This document shows, one piece after another, positions 16,850 to 25,176 of a DNA stretch of 58,388 nucleotides; the first letter of the stretch is position 1; every line of letters begins with the position of its first letter. The DNA lies in the NCBI GenBank assembly GCA_026388155.1, contig JAPLKI010000017.1, positions 1 through 58,388 of the forward strand, in the 5' to 3' direction. A program made the position numbers and the translations under genes. This DNA comes from Elusimicrobiota bacterium (GTDB lineage Bacteria; Elusimicrobiota; Elusimicrobia; Elusimicrobiales; UBA9959). Below the pieces are notes generated by a model. That model saw nothing but the letters and a program-made list of their open reading frames with translations, was not told the origin of the DNA and made no database searches.

Positions 16850-18262
16850 CTACGCTTTCCCCCCGTTCACGGCGGGTCCCGCAGCTACGGCAGGGCCGCC
16901 TTTCGGCTTCGACATAAAAAGACCGACGATCGCGGCCGCAAAAAGTCCGGCGGCCACCGTCATGAACGTCGTCACGCCGGGGTCCCGCCCGGGAAAGAGC
17001 GCCGTCACCTTCAGGGCGAGCGGCGAAAGGAATTGCCCGAGGAAAATACCGCCGCCGACAACGGCCATCCCCAGTGCCCGCGATTGCGGCTCCACCGTTT
17101 TCTGGACCGTGAGAAATAGCGCCGGCACCAGCACGCCCGAGCTGAAACCGATCAGGGGGACGCTTGCAAAAACCATCCACAGCGACGTGGACCGTCCCAG
17201 AATATAAAAACCGAGTCCCATCAGTGCGATGCAAAAGGGATAGGCTAACCTTCCCATCCGCCGGGACAATAACGGCAGCAGCAGGCCCGACAGAACTCCG
17301 CCCAGCGTCATGACCGAGAGCGCATAGCCGGCGATGGCCGGGCGGCCCAGCCTTTCCGCGAGGATGACCAGGCGTTTGTCTTCCTTCTGCACCAGGTATT
17401 CCCGGGCGGCGTCGCGGATCTTCCATTTTTTCCCGGGTTCCTCTGCCGATAACAAGACGGGCTCCTTAAGAGTTATTCCGCTGTCCCGGAACGCCGCCAG
17501 GGTAATATCCGAAACTGTCCCGGTTTCCAAATGCTGGCGGAGGTCTTCCGCGTTCTTGAACAGCGGCTTTTGGGAGTAAAAGAGGGTCCTTTGGCTTTCT
17601 ATGAAGAGCGCCAGGTTGGTGGGCAGGGCGTAGAACGCGATCATCATCAGAAGGCCGTACAGGGAACAGCGGAACACCGAGCCGTTCAAACGCGCCGGAC
17701 CGGCTGACGCCTGCGCCCGGGGTTCCGGAAGCCACAGGAAGGTCATGACCATAGTGACCAGGGACAGCGCGTACACCCCGAACGACAGGCGCCAGCTTAT
17801 GCAGGCCAGCCAGCCGGAAACGGATAAAAAGGCCACGCCACCGATATTGTTGACCGCTCCCGAAAGCCCCATCATTTTGGTGCGGGCCTCCCCCTCGAAG
17901 AAATCGGCGATCAGCGTGGTGGAAAGGGGCATGATCAAACCGATGCCTATGCCCAGAATGGCGCGTATGACCAGCAATTGCGGAATGGTCCGGGCGAACC
18001 CGCCGCCGACGCCGGCCACGCAATAAATAGCCAGTCCCCAGAAAAGGATGGACTTTTTACTTACGCGGATAGCCAGCCAGCCGGACAAAAGGGCGAACGG
18101 GGTGATCAGCAGGGAAGGCATGGTAAGTATCAGCTTGATCAGCGTTTTGTCCGCGCCCGGGAACGCCTGCGCTATCTTGGCAAGTGCCGGGGAAATGGCG
18201 GCCGAGGCCATGATGGTAAGAAGGGAAACGGACAAAATGCTGAGGGTCAATCGGCGGTTCAT
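16850..18262 (-). CDS. MFS transporter with a large central insertion
   Basis: A 470-residue major facilitator protein. The first six helices and motif A-like loop (GWLAIRVSKKSILFWG) are recognisable, with RAILGIGIGLIMPLS (motif B region) and GLSGAVNNIGG (motif C region). Between helices six/seven and the C-terminal bundle is an approximately 85-residue hydrophilic stretch (from ESQRTLFYSQ to LAERLGRP), far longer than usual, with DLRQHLETGTVSDITLAAF. The family exports or imports small solutes; the substrate is unknown. The start overlaps the Lcl_C gene by ATGA, and the 3' end is one base from the porin gene. Confidence 0.85.
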   Translation of the reverse strand: MNRRLTLSILSVSLLTIMASAAISPALAKIAQAFPGADKTLIKLILTMPSLLITPFALLSGWLAIRVSKKSILFWGLAIYCVAGVGGGFARTIPQLLVIRAILGIGIGLIMPLSTTLIADFFEGEARTKMMGLSGAVNNIGGVAFLSVSGWLACISWRLSFGVYALSLVTMVMTFLWLPEPRAQASAGPARLNGSVFRCSLYGLLMMIAFYALPTNLALFIESQRTLFYSQKPLFKNAEDLRQHLETGTVSDITLAAFRDSGITLKEPVLLSAEEPGKKWKIRDAAREYLVQKEDKRLVILAERLGRPAIAGYALSVMTLGGVLSGLLLPLLSRRMGRLAYPFCIALMGLGFYILGRSTSLWMVFASVPLIGFSSGVLVPALFLTVQKTVEPQSRALGMAVVGGGIFLGQFLSPLALKVTALFPGRDPGVTTFMTVAAGLFAAAIVGLFMSKPKGGPAVAAGPAVNGGKA

Positions 18263-20271
18263 ATTTGTTTTTTTACGCTGCGGACGGGGCGGAAAGGGTA
18301 GCGGCCGGCCTTCCTGTCCGCGTAATAGCCGTCATACCCGAACTGAAAATTAACGCCCCAGCCGAACGTCCCCCCGTAGACGGAAGAAGACTGGTAGAAC
18401 CCGAGCGGGCTCGTCTTAACGCCGGGGAAAAGATCCTTGTGGAACCACGCGCCGTCCTTATAGGCGGGGTTGATAAGGGTGGCTATCTCCTTCATGTTCG
18501 GCAGCCGCCAGTCGGCGTGCCCCGCGAGTGAAAGCGTTTCGCAGTATTTCAGGGCCTCTTCCACCGTCAGTTCAGGGGACTCGTCCTTTTTCCACATAAA
18601 CCCGGTGTTGAAGTCCGTCACAGTGCCGTCCCCGTTATCCTTCAAAGCGAACCGCGAGGTATCTCCGAAAGCCCTGCAATATCCCCCGCGGACGGCCCGC
18701 GCGCGGTAGCTGTTGACCTTGGGATAGCTGATGGCGCAGCCATACCCGAAATAGATCCCCCAGTTCAACTTGGGATCGAACCCGTTGGTATCTTTGGCCC
18801 AATAGAATTCCGCCGCGCAGTCCGGGAAGAACCCGCCGTTCACCGCGGGAGAGGCGCCGCCATAATCCACTATACTACGCAGCTCTTCGCGGTTGGGCAG
18901 GCGCCAGTCGTAAAAACCGCCGTAACCCTTACGGTTCATTTCGGCGATAAATTTTTCATCGGCATCCACCCGGCTGTAGCGGTCGTCCTTGTAATTAAAA
19001 TCTCCCGGGACCGTCGATTTCGCTTCCCACACAAGCCCCGTGTTCTCGTCGCGCACCATCCGCAGCCCGTCCTCCCACCGCGCTTCTCCGGGCAGCGGCC
19101 TTTCACCTTCGCCAAGCTTGCAAAACGACATGGGCGCGGTAACGAAGCTGCCGTCCTGGCCGTAGAACCGGGACCCCTTTGAGCCGGCGGGGATGGAATT
19201 CCCGTCATCGTCGAAGAATGAGCGCTGGCCCGTTTCCGGGAACCTGAATTCCGGGCTTTTCAAGCGGGCCGGGGCCGCGCTGCGCACCGCGCGGAACAGC
19301 AGCGGGGCGTTCTTGCCGGCGTAATAACCGTCGTAGCCGAAACAGAAATTAGTCACCCAGACGTAATAATTTTCATGCGGCGTTGAAGAAAAATAATGCA
19401 GCAGGGGCGGCTTGAGCCCGGCCGCGGGAAAAACATTCTTATAATACCACCAGCCGTCCGCGTAGTCGAGGTTCAGGATGGTGTTGAGCTCCTTGATATT
19501 GGGAAGCCGCCAGTCGGTGTGCCCGGCCAGGGTCATGGTCTGGCATTTCTTCATGGCGGCGTACCAGCCCATGCGCTCGTTCTCGCCTTTCTGCCACATG
19601 AGCCCCGTGAGAGGGTCGGTTACAGTTCCGTCGCCGTTGTCCTTGAACCGTGAGGCATCCGCCGGGCCGAAAGCCCCTGAGGCGCCGCCCCTTACCGCCC
19701 GCACGTGGCGGGCCATCTTTTTGCCGTGGACGATGGCGCTTCCGAGGCCGAAAACGATCCCCCAGGCAAGCGTGGGATGCATTTTGTATTCCGCATTCGT
19801 CCAATAAAAGTCCGACCTGCAATAGGGGAAATATACGGGGTCGACGGCGGGCCCGGAACGGCCGTAATCCACTATGGACCTTAACTCATCCTTGAAAGGA
19901 ACCCGCCAATCGTCAAAGCCGCCGTATTTCTGGCGGTTAAGTTTTGCCGCGTATACGTCCCGGGCTTCCTGCCAGGTGTAACGGTCGTCGGCGTAGTTCA
20001 CGTCTCCCGCCCGGGGGGATTTGACTTCCCACACAAGCCCGGTATTATTATCCTTAACCATCCGCAGACCGTCTTCCCACGAAGCGCCCGCGGCGATTTC
20101 CTCTCCCTGCGCCCCGAGTTTTGAGAATGACAGGGGGTTCGCCTGAAAGCAGCCGTTCTGGCCGTAGAACGGCTCTCCGGGCCGGGGGATCTCTATCTCC
20201 CGGGACGCATCGTCGAAACACCGGAGCACTCCCGTGTCCGGCAGCCTGAAATCTGAAGCGCCTTTCGTCAT
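18259..20271 (-). CDS. Protein with four Lcl_C/DUF1566 C-type-lectin-like domains
   Basis: 670 residues, no signal peptide, started by GGAGGA before ATG 20271. It consists of two tandem halves (about residues 1-335 and 336-670), each with two DUF1566 units in the order A-B-A'-B'. A units have WEDGLRMVKDNNTGLVWE, DWRVPFKDELRSIVDYG and a terminal RAVRGG. B units have KDNGDGTVTDPLTGLMWQ, AGHTDWRLPNIKELNTI, FGYDGYYAGK and FRAVRS. In Legionella Lcl this domain binds polysaccharides. DUF1566 proteins also occur among DGR-diversified targets. It is the first gene of the operon running to 11062 and overlaps the MFS gene by four bases. Confidence 0.85.
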   Translation of the reverse strand: MTKGASDFRLPDTGVLRCFDDASREIEIPRPGEPFYGQNGCFQANPLSFSKLGAQGEEIAAGASWEDGLRMVKDNNTGLVWEVKSPRAGDVNYADDRYTWQEARDVYAAKLNRQKYGGFDDWRVPFKDELRSIVDYGRSGPAVDPVYFPYCRSDFYWTNAEYKMHPTLAWGIVFGLGSAIVHGKKMARHVRAVRGGASGAFGPADASRFKDNGDGTVTDPLTGLMWQKGENERMGWYAAMKKCQTMTLAGHTDWRLPNIKELNTILNLDYADGWWYYKNVFPAAGLKPPLLHYFSSTPHENYYVWVTNFCFGYDGYYAGKNAPLLFRAVRSAAPARLKSPEFRFPETGQRSFFDDDGNSIPAGSKGSRFYGQDGSFVTAPMSFCKLGEGERPLPGEARWEDGLRMVRDENTGLVWEAKSTVPGDFNYKDDRYSRVDADEKFIAEMNRKGYGGFYDWRLPNREELRSIVDYGGASPAVNGGFFPDCAAEFYWAKDTNGFDPKLNWGIYFGYGCAISYPKVNSYRARAVRGGYCRAFGDTSRFALKDNGDGTVTDFNTGFMWKKDESPELTVEEALKYCETLSLAGHADWRLPNMKEIATLINPAYKDGAWFHKDLFPGVKTSPLGFYQSSSVYGGTFGWGVNFQFGYDGYYADRKAGRYPFRPVRSVKKQI

Positions 20272-20350
20272 AACATCCTCCGCAAATTAATCCGAATTCC
20301 TCAGTCGAAGAATTCCCCCTCGCAGTGCTCGGGGACCGCTTCGCGGTGGA

Positions 20351-20400
20351 TACAATGCGTGCGCAGGTGCCGCATCAAGCACTGTGTGCATCAAGCGGCC
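20351..20400 (-). repeat. Dispersed palindromic repeat, copy A
   Basis: On the minus strand it reads GGCCGCTTGATGCACA, then GCGGCACCTGCGCACGCATTG. It matches the plus-strand copies at 48415, 48498 and 57850. It lies in the 247-bp gap between the TPP-enzyme gene and the Lcl_C gene. The rest of that gap holds a GAATTTCC/GGAAATTC inverted repeat. Confidence 0.75.
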
Positions 20401-20518
20401 GCCCTCGTGAATTTCCTCGCATAGCGCTGGAAATTCACGACCCGCTTCTGCGGGGAATCCTGCATTTTTTTATCCGCCGATTTTCCAATAAAAACCGGCT
20501 TTAACTGCAGGATTCGGG

Positions 20519-22171
20519 TTAAACTTTGGCGAGACTGAACGGCGGAAACACGTCCGGATCGACGGCCACGTCGATCAGCGCAGGCCGGTTCGACGCCAGA
20601 GCCTTTTGAAAAACGCCGTCGAATTCTTCCAGTTTTTCCACCCGGTACCCGTCCGCCCCGCAGGCCTGCGCGTATTTCACATAGTCCGGATTTTTGAACT
20701 GCATGAACGCCTCTTCGCCAAAAAGGTTCAGCAGGAACTTCCTGATCACGTTGAACTCCCCGTTTTTAAAAATGATCCAGATGACGGGGATGTCGTTCTG
20801 CACCGCCGTCAGCAGCTCGAACCCGGCCATTAGATAGGCCCCGTCGCCGCAGCCGCAGACTACGGTCTTGTCGGGATTGGCGCACTTCACTCCGATAGCG
20901 CCGTTCACGTGGCTGGCCATGGGCCCGAAACTGCCGGGGTTCTGGTAACGCTGGTTTTTAGTCAGATGCAGATAGCAGTTCAGCCAAAGCATGTGGGACC
21001 CGGCGTCGCCCATAACAATGGCGTTTTCGGGCAGATTTTTCGAGAGGGCCTGCACGAGCCGGCCGGGATGAATTGCCTTCCCGTCTGAGGGAAGCGCCTT
21101 GTCCCAATATTTATCCTTTTCGACCGCTGCGGGCTCCACCGATTTCACTTTCAATGATAAGGCGTCCTGCAAGGCGACGATGGCCGGCCTGACGTCGCTG
21201 ACCAGGGCATGGTCCGCCGGGTAGACTTTGCCGATTTCATGGGGATCTATATTGATATGCATGAGCGTCTTGCCGTTCATGAGGTCTTTTTTAAAAGAAT
21301 AGGTCGCGTTTTCGGCGAAAGAGTTCCCCACGGCCAGAATTAACTTGGCCTGCTCAAAATATTTCTTCGCGCCGGGATCCCCCGAAGTGCCGAGCACGCC
21401 CAGAGAAAGAGCGTGGTCCTCCGGCACAATGCCTTTGGCGTCCATGGTCGTTACGAACGGTATCTGGAACGTTTCAAGGAAATGAAGAATTTCTTTCTCG
21501 GCGTGGCTCCGGATGCAGCCGTAACCTATCCAGGCCATCACCGGCTCTTTTTTGGCCATGGCCTGCGCCAGGTCTTCAGCCATTTTCCGGATCTTTTCCG
21601 GATCGGGCCGCACCGGCTTGATGTTCAGGCGGATAGGCCTGAAATTGGGCACGGGAGCGATGGTGATGTCCTTGGGCACGTGGATATGCACCGGGCCGGG
21701 ACGTCCGTCATAGGCGAGGTTGATGGCTTCTTCAAGTATATCGCAGGTGTCTTCCGCTTTTTCGATGATAAAAGATTTTTTGGTGGTGAGGGAGAACATT
21801 TTGTGGGAATCCGGTGTTCTGCTTAAACCCGACGACTCGTTCAAGGCCCCCTTGCCTTTGATGCCCGCCGACACGTAGCCGGTGATGCCCAGAACGGGTA
21901 AGGAATCCGAATAAGCCACCGCCATGCCGGAGAACAGGTTGAACGCCCCGGGCCCGCCGGTGGAGAAGCATACGCCGAGTTTGTCGGAGAACATGGCGTA
22001 GCCGCACGCCATGAACGAAGCCGCCTGCTCGTTCCGGATGATGACGGTCTTGATCTTGCCGGATTTTTTCAAGGCCAGAAGCATACTGCCGTTGACCTGC
22101 CCCGAACCGCCGTACACATGGTCCACCCCGATGGATTCCAGAGTTTTTACAATAGCTTCGTTGACATCCAT
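20519..22171 (-). CDS. Thiamine-pyrophosphate-dependent acetolactate-synthase-family enzyme
   Basis: A 550-residue, three-domain TPP enzyme. The PYR domain has RNEQAASFMACGYA with the catalytic Glu (about residue 48). The middle domain has GYGCIRSHAEKE and LILAVGNSFAE. The PP domain has GDGAYLMAG followed after about 20 residues by FKNGEFN, the diphosphate/Mg motif. It has no FAD-specific or CoA-specific feature that would settle the substrate, so it could be a 2-oxo-acid decarboxylase, carboligase or acetyltransferase. It starts with GGAGGA before ATG. It is the last gene of a group with a tautomerase, two DJ-1-like proteins and a cupin. A role in reactive carbonyl or 2-oxo-acid metabolism is my inference. 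Confidence 0.85.
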   Translation of the reverse strand: MDVNEAIVKTLESIGVDHVYGGSGQVNGSMLLALKKSGKIKTVIIRNEQAASFMACGYAMFSDKLGVCFSTGGPGAFNLFSGMAVAYSDSLPVLGITGYVSAGIKGKGALNESSGLSRTPDSHKMFSLTTKKSFIIEKAEDTCDILEEAINLAYDGRPGPVHIHVPKDITIAPVPNFRPIRLNIKPVRPDPEKIRKMAEDLAQAMAKKEPVMAWIGYGCIRSHAEKEILHFLETFQIPFVTTMDAKGIVPEDHALSLGVLGTSGDPGAKKYFEQAKLILAVGNSFAENATYSFKKDLMNGKTLMHINIDPHEIGKVYPADHALVSDVRPAIVALQDALSLKVKSVEPAAVEKDKYWDKALPSDGKAIHPGRLVQALSKNLPENAIVMGDAGSHMLWLNCYLHLTKNQRYQNPGSFGPMASHVNGAIGVKCANPDKTVVCGCGDGAYLMAGFELLTAVQNDIPVIWIIFKNGEFNVIRKFLLNLFGEEAFMQFKNPDYVKYAQACGADGYRVEKLEEFDGVFQKALASNRPALIDVAVDPDVFPPFSLAKV

Positions 22172-22266
22172 GATAGGTCCTCCGTTTACGGCAATTGTAC
22201 AGACGGCTTGGCCGGTTCTATGGCGTAAAAGTATGAATGTGCGACCGTGTTATGACTTACTCCGGG

Positions 22267-22491
22267 TCAGTCTTTTTTCTGGTTAAATTTGCCTATGGCC
22301 GCCTTGGGCGGTCTTTTGGAAAAAAGCACCCCGTCGGCGGCCGCGCAATCAAGCGCATAGCCGTCGAAGAAAATATATATTCTGTCCTTGGGCACTTTGG
22401 TTATTTCAGAAAAGATAGCGCCGAACTTGTCGGCCACGATCTCTTTTTGTTCGTCTGTCAATTCCAGGCTCTGGACGGTGATAGCCGGCAT
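22267..22491 (-). CDS. 4-oxalocrotonate tautomerase family protein
   Basis: The start is taken at ATG 22491 so that Pro follows the initiator (MPAITVQSLELTDEQKEIV). The N-terminal Pro is the catalytic base of this family, which ketonises enols and can hydrate or dehalogenate. 74 residues. The C-terminal part (DRIYIFFDGYALDCAAADG, then VLFSKRPP) is longer than that of the canonical 62-residue enzyme but typical of the wider tautomerase group. It lies 80 bp downstream of the DJ-1-like gene and 95 bp before the TPP gene. Confidence 0.87.
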   Translation of the reverse strand: MPAITVQSLELTDEQKEIVADKFGAIFSEITKVPKDRIYIFFDGYALDCAAADGVLFSKRPPKAAIGKFNQKKD

Positions 22492-22571
22492 TTTATACCC
22501 CTTTTCTCCGCGGCGCTGCGCGCGGTACGCCTTTGCTGCGGCGTACCGCGCGCGGCTGTCGCTAAGCGATT

Positions 22572-23360
22572 CTACTTCGCCGCCAGAACTCCCGCCAGAA
22601 CTTCGACGATCTTTTCTCCGTAGGCGATCGAGGATTCCACGGAAGTCCCTGTGACAAAGGGCCAGTCGAAGGCCACTTCCGGGTTTGCCCGGTTGGCGCT
22701 TTCCCTGGAGATGCACTGCCCTTTCGGGCCCACCGCGTCGCGCACGATGTGCTCTATAGGCCAAAGGAAGCCGGGGGTATGCACGTCGGTCCCTTTGTTG
22801 TCGGGGGTGACGCCGTAGAGATCGTAGGTAAAATCGAAATCCGGGCCGTAGAAATCCCAGGCGGCGGGATGGGCCGTGATCTTTTTACCGTATATGATGC
22901 TCTTTGTTTTGTCCTTCGGGTCGCGGCAGAAGGCCAGCGTGGTCACCGCGTAGCAGAGGGCGCCTATAAGCTTGTTGGATTTGTAAGCGTCCAGGATAAG
23001 CTTGTGCACGTTGTAGTTGTTGCACATGTCGATCATGGCGCCCAGGCCGCCCGTCAGTACGATGGCGTCATAGTCCTTCATGTTCGCGTCCTTGAACTTG
23101 ATGGAGTGCGCCCATTCGTCCCCATCCGTCAGCTCTTTGATGCGTTTGCAGACTTCCGGCGGGTTGGTCTTGGCGTTGATGATCGGATCCACAAAATCCG
23201 GATTCATGCTGACCGCTAAGGGAAGGGGCTTTTTGCCCAGGGGCGTGGCCAAGGTCACCTGATGCCCCGCTTTCTTAATGATGTCCCAGGGCGCCTGCAA
23301 TTCCTCGCCCCATGTGCCGTAGTTCGTGGCTAGTATAAGCACTTTTTTACTGTTGCTCAT
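22572..23360 (-). CDS. DJ-1/PfpI (Hsp31-like) family protein
   Basis: A 262-residue class-I-amidotransferase-fold protein. The nucleophile elbow is GALCYAVTTLAF (Cys about residue 139). A Glu-containing N-terminal loop (YGTWGEELQAPWDIIKKAG) and TGGLGAMIDMCNN are also family features. Members act as glutathione-independent glyoxalases, deglycases or chaperones. The length and the VLILATNYG start resemble Hsp31-type proteins. It is preceded by GGAG near ATG 23360 and flanked by the cupin and the tautomerase. Confidence 0.82.
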   Translation of the reverse strand: MSNSKKVLILATNYGTWGEELQAPWDIIKKAGHQVTLATPLGKKPLPLAVSMNPDFVDPIINAKTNPPEVCKRIKELTDGDEWAHSIKFKDANMKDYDAIVLTGGLGAMIDMCNNYNVHKLILDAYKSNKLIGALCYAVTTLAFCRDPKDKTKSIIYGKKITAHPAAWDFYGPDFDFTYDLYGVTPDNKGTDVHTPGFLWPIEHIVRDAVGPKGQCISRESANRANPEVAFDWPFVTGTSVESSIAYGEKIVEVLAGVLAAK

Positions 23361-23402
23361 GATTTTTTCTCCTTATTATTCTTAATATGACCGAAATCTG
23401 TT

Positions 23403-23732
23403 CTATTTCCTCCAGGGCATGTCTATTTTAATGGGATTAAAAATGTCGATCGCTTCCGTTTCCCCGATGGCGGTAAAAGAGTGCGGCACGCCGGAGGGCA
23501 GGAAATAGGCGTCTCCCGCTTCCAGCACGGTGGTTTCATTTCCGACGAGCATATTGAAACCGCCTTTGATCACGTATCCGAACTGTTCCTCCGGATGCTG
23601 GTGAAGCGTGACCACGCTCTTATCCGCCATATTCCAGTGCAGCACATTCATCCTGTCTCCGTGGCCGAGTTCCTGGACGATCACGCCTTTTCCCAGGTCC
23701 TTCTTCGCTATTTTCTTATGGTAGCAGAACAT
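23403..23732 (-). CDS. Single-domain cupin protein
   Basis: A 109-residue double-stranded beta-helix. Cupin motif 1 is HQHPEEQFGYVIKGG (two His and a Glu as metal ligands). Motif 2 is GDAYFLPSGVPHSF with the fourth ligand His. Such small cupins are metal-dependent isomerases, dioxygenases or sugar/organic-acid binding proteins. Position 42 bp upstream of a DJ-1 gene and 24 bp downstream of another suggests co-transcription. Confidence 0.87.
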   Translation of the reverse strand: MFCYHKKIAKKDLGKGVIVQELGHGDRMNVLHWNMADKSVVTLHQHPEEQFGYVIKGGFNMLVGNETTVLEAGDAYFLPSGVPHSFTAIGETEAIDIFNPIKIDMPWRK

Positions 23733-23756
23733 AGTTTCATCCTCCCGCGCGGCGCG

Positions 23757-24329
23757 TTATCCGCCCCGCTTGGCAATTTCCCCGATAATAGTTCTGGCAA
23801 AGGGCGCGAACAGCCCTCCCGTCCGGGCCGTCACCAGGTCGCCGTCCACCACTATGTCCTGGTCCACATACTGGGCGCCGGTGTTGCGGACGCTGCCTAT
23901 GACGTTGTTGTGGCAGGTGACCTTGCGTCCCCGTATCGCGTCCGGAATAGGGTCGAAGATCCATAACGCATGGCAGATCAGCCCTTTTAAAATATTTTTC
24001 TCCGCCATGGCCCGCCGCATGAACTGAACGGCGGGGGCCAGATCGCCCGGTTTCTCGGCGTAACGCAGCATGTCCGCCACCATGCCCGCGGGCACGATGA
24101 TAGCCGAATAAGCGCGGAGGGCCGCGTCGTCCATTGTTTCGAAGCTCTTGTCTACCGTCATCTGCATTCCGAGTTCCAGCCCCTTGAACGTCAGGCGCGG
24201 CTGGCCCCAAAGACGCGTCAGGAACTCCGTTTCGATCCCCTCCTCCCTGAACCGGTGGGAATAATAGACTATTTCCTGGTCGATGAACCTGTTCTCAAGC
24301 AAAATCCCTATTTTTTTCGCGGGCAGCAT
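23757..24329 (-). CDS. DJ-1/PfpI family protein
   Basis: ATG 24329 is preferred: GGAGATGC precedes it, and the family's first strand (AKKIGILLENRFIDQE) starts immediately after it. 190 residues. The nucleophile elbow is GLICHALWIF (Cys about residue 121), and the last strand region DGDLVTARTGG matches PfpI-type enzymes. It heads the DJ-1, cupin, DJ-1, tautomerase, TPP-enzyme group and lies 17 bp after the kinase gene upstream, so it may share a transcript with the signalling genes. Confidence 0.82.
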   Translation of the reverse strand: MLPAKKIGILLENRFIDQEIVYYSHRFREEGIETEFLTRLWGQPRLTFKGLELGMQMTVDKSFETMDDAALRAYSAIIVPAGMVADMLRYAEKPGDLAPAVQFMRRAMAEKNILKGLICHALWIFDPIPDAIRGRKVTCHNNVIGSVRNTGAQYVDQDIVVDGDLVTARTGGLFAPFARTIIGEIAKRGG

Positions 24330-24346
24330 AAAAGCATCTCCGTATG

Positions 24347-24751
24347 TTATTTGTTTTTTATCAGGGTCAAAACGTTGCATCCGCCGTCTCTGCGGTATTT
24401 CACGTCGCTCATTAGCTTGCGTATCATAAAAATGCCCAGCCCGCCGATCTTCCGCTGTTCCATGGGCAGCGTTGTGTCGGGCGCCGGCAGCGACAGCGGG
24501 TCGAACGGTATGCCGGAATCTTTTATCTCTATCCTTATAGCCCCGCCCCCGGCCGTATCGCAGCTTACCTCCACCGTTCCCTCCGCGCCGGGATAGGCGT
24601 AGTTGATCACGTTTATCAGCGCTTCTTCGGAAGCAAGCCGTATCTGGCCGACGGCTTCCTTGTTAAAGCCCTGTTTTTCCGCGAAACCGGCGGTAAAACC
24701 CGTCATCTTTTCCAGATTTGCCAATATCGCGGGCGCTTCTATTTTTACCAT
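24347..24751 (-). CDS. Anti-sigma regulatory factor, RsbW/SpoIIAB-type serine kinase
   Basis: A 134-residue GHKL ATPase domain. N box: SEEALINVINYAYPG. G1 box: IKDSGIPFDP. G2 box: GGLGIFMIRKLMSDV. It lacks a histidine-phosphorylation domain, as expected for partner-switching kinases that phosphorylate STAS antagonists or bind sigma factors. A STAS gene lies directly upstream (24809) and a second at 27296; two SpoIIE-type phosphatases follow at 30484 and 32294. No sigma factor gene is in the window. Confidence 0.88.
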   Translation of the reverse strand: MVKIEAPAILANLEKMTGFTAGFAEKQGFNKEAVGQIRLASEEALINVINYAYPGAEGTVEVSCDTAGGGAIRIEIKDSGIPFDPLSLPAPDTTLPMEQRKIGGLGIFMIRKLMSDVKYRRDGGCNVLTLIKNK

Positions 24752-24767
24752 AAATAAGGGACTCCTT

Positions 24768-24800
24768 CCCTAATCCCTATACGCTATACGCTCGCCTCTC
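24768..24800. repeat. Short heptamer repeat (CTATACG type)
   Basis: CCTATACG CTATACG CTCGCC units in the gap between the STAS gene and the kinase gene. It is a short version of the degenerate heptamer arrays seen elsewhere in the window. Confidence 0.5.
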
Positions 24801-24808
24801 ATGTGGTG

Positions 24809-25129
24809 CTATTCATTAAAGACCGGCTGTATAGCCATAAAATTATCAAGCCCGCTCATTTTGATGACATTGACCACCGCCTCCTGCCCGCCGATAAAAT
24901 ACACCTTTGAGTCAACGCCTATCTTCTGCTTCGCGAAGATAATGACCCGGAGGCCCGCGCTTGAAATGTATTCCAGGTCGCCCGCGAAAAACACCAGTTT
25001 CGCTATTTTCTGCCCGATCAGTTTCTTCAGCTCTTCCTGCAAACCGGGGGCGCTTGTGGCGTCCAGCCTGCCGGAAAGCACGATCTTTGCACATCCGTCC
25101 GCGCATGTTACTGAAATATTTTCCGCCAT
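24809..25129 (-). CDS. STAS-domain anti-sigma factor antagonist
   Basis: A 106-residue single STAS domain. The phosphorylatable serine motif is LEYISSAGLRVI (SpoIIAA/RsbV type), preceded by VLSGRLDATSAPGLQ, the typical N-terminal strand and loop. It is the probable substrate of the kinase encoded immediately downstream. The GlgX gene ends 47 bp upstream. Confidence 0.9.
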   Translation of the reverse strand: MAENISVTCADGCAKIVLSGRLDATSAPGLQEELKKLIGQKIAKLVFFAGDLEYISSAGLRVIIFAKQKIGVDSKVYFIGGQEAVVNVIKMSGLDNFMAIQPVFNE

Positions 25130-25176
25130 TGTTTTCCTCCTGCTCCGTCTGTTGCCGCCGGGTCCCTTATCTTACG

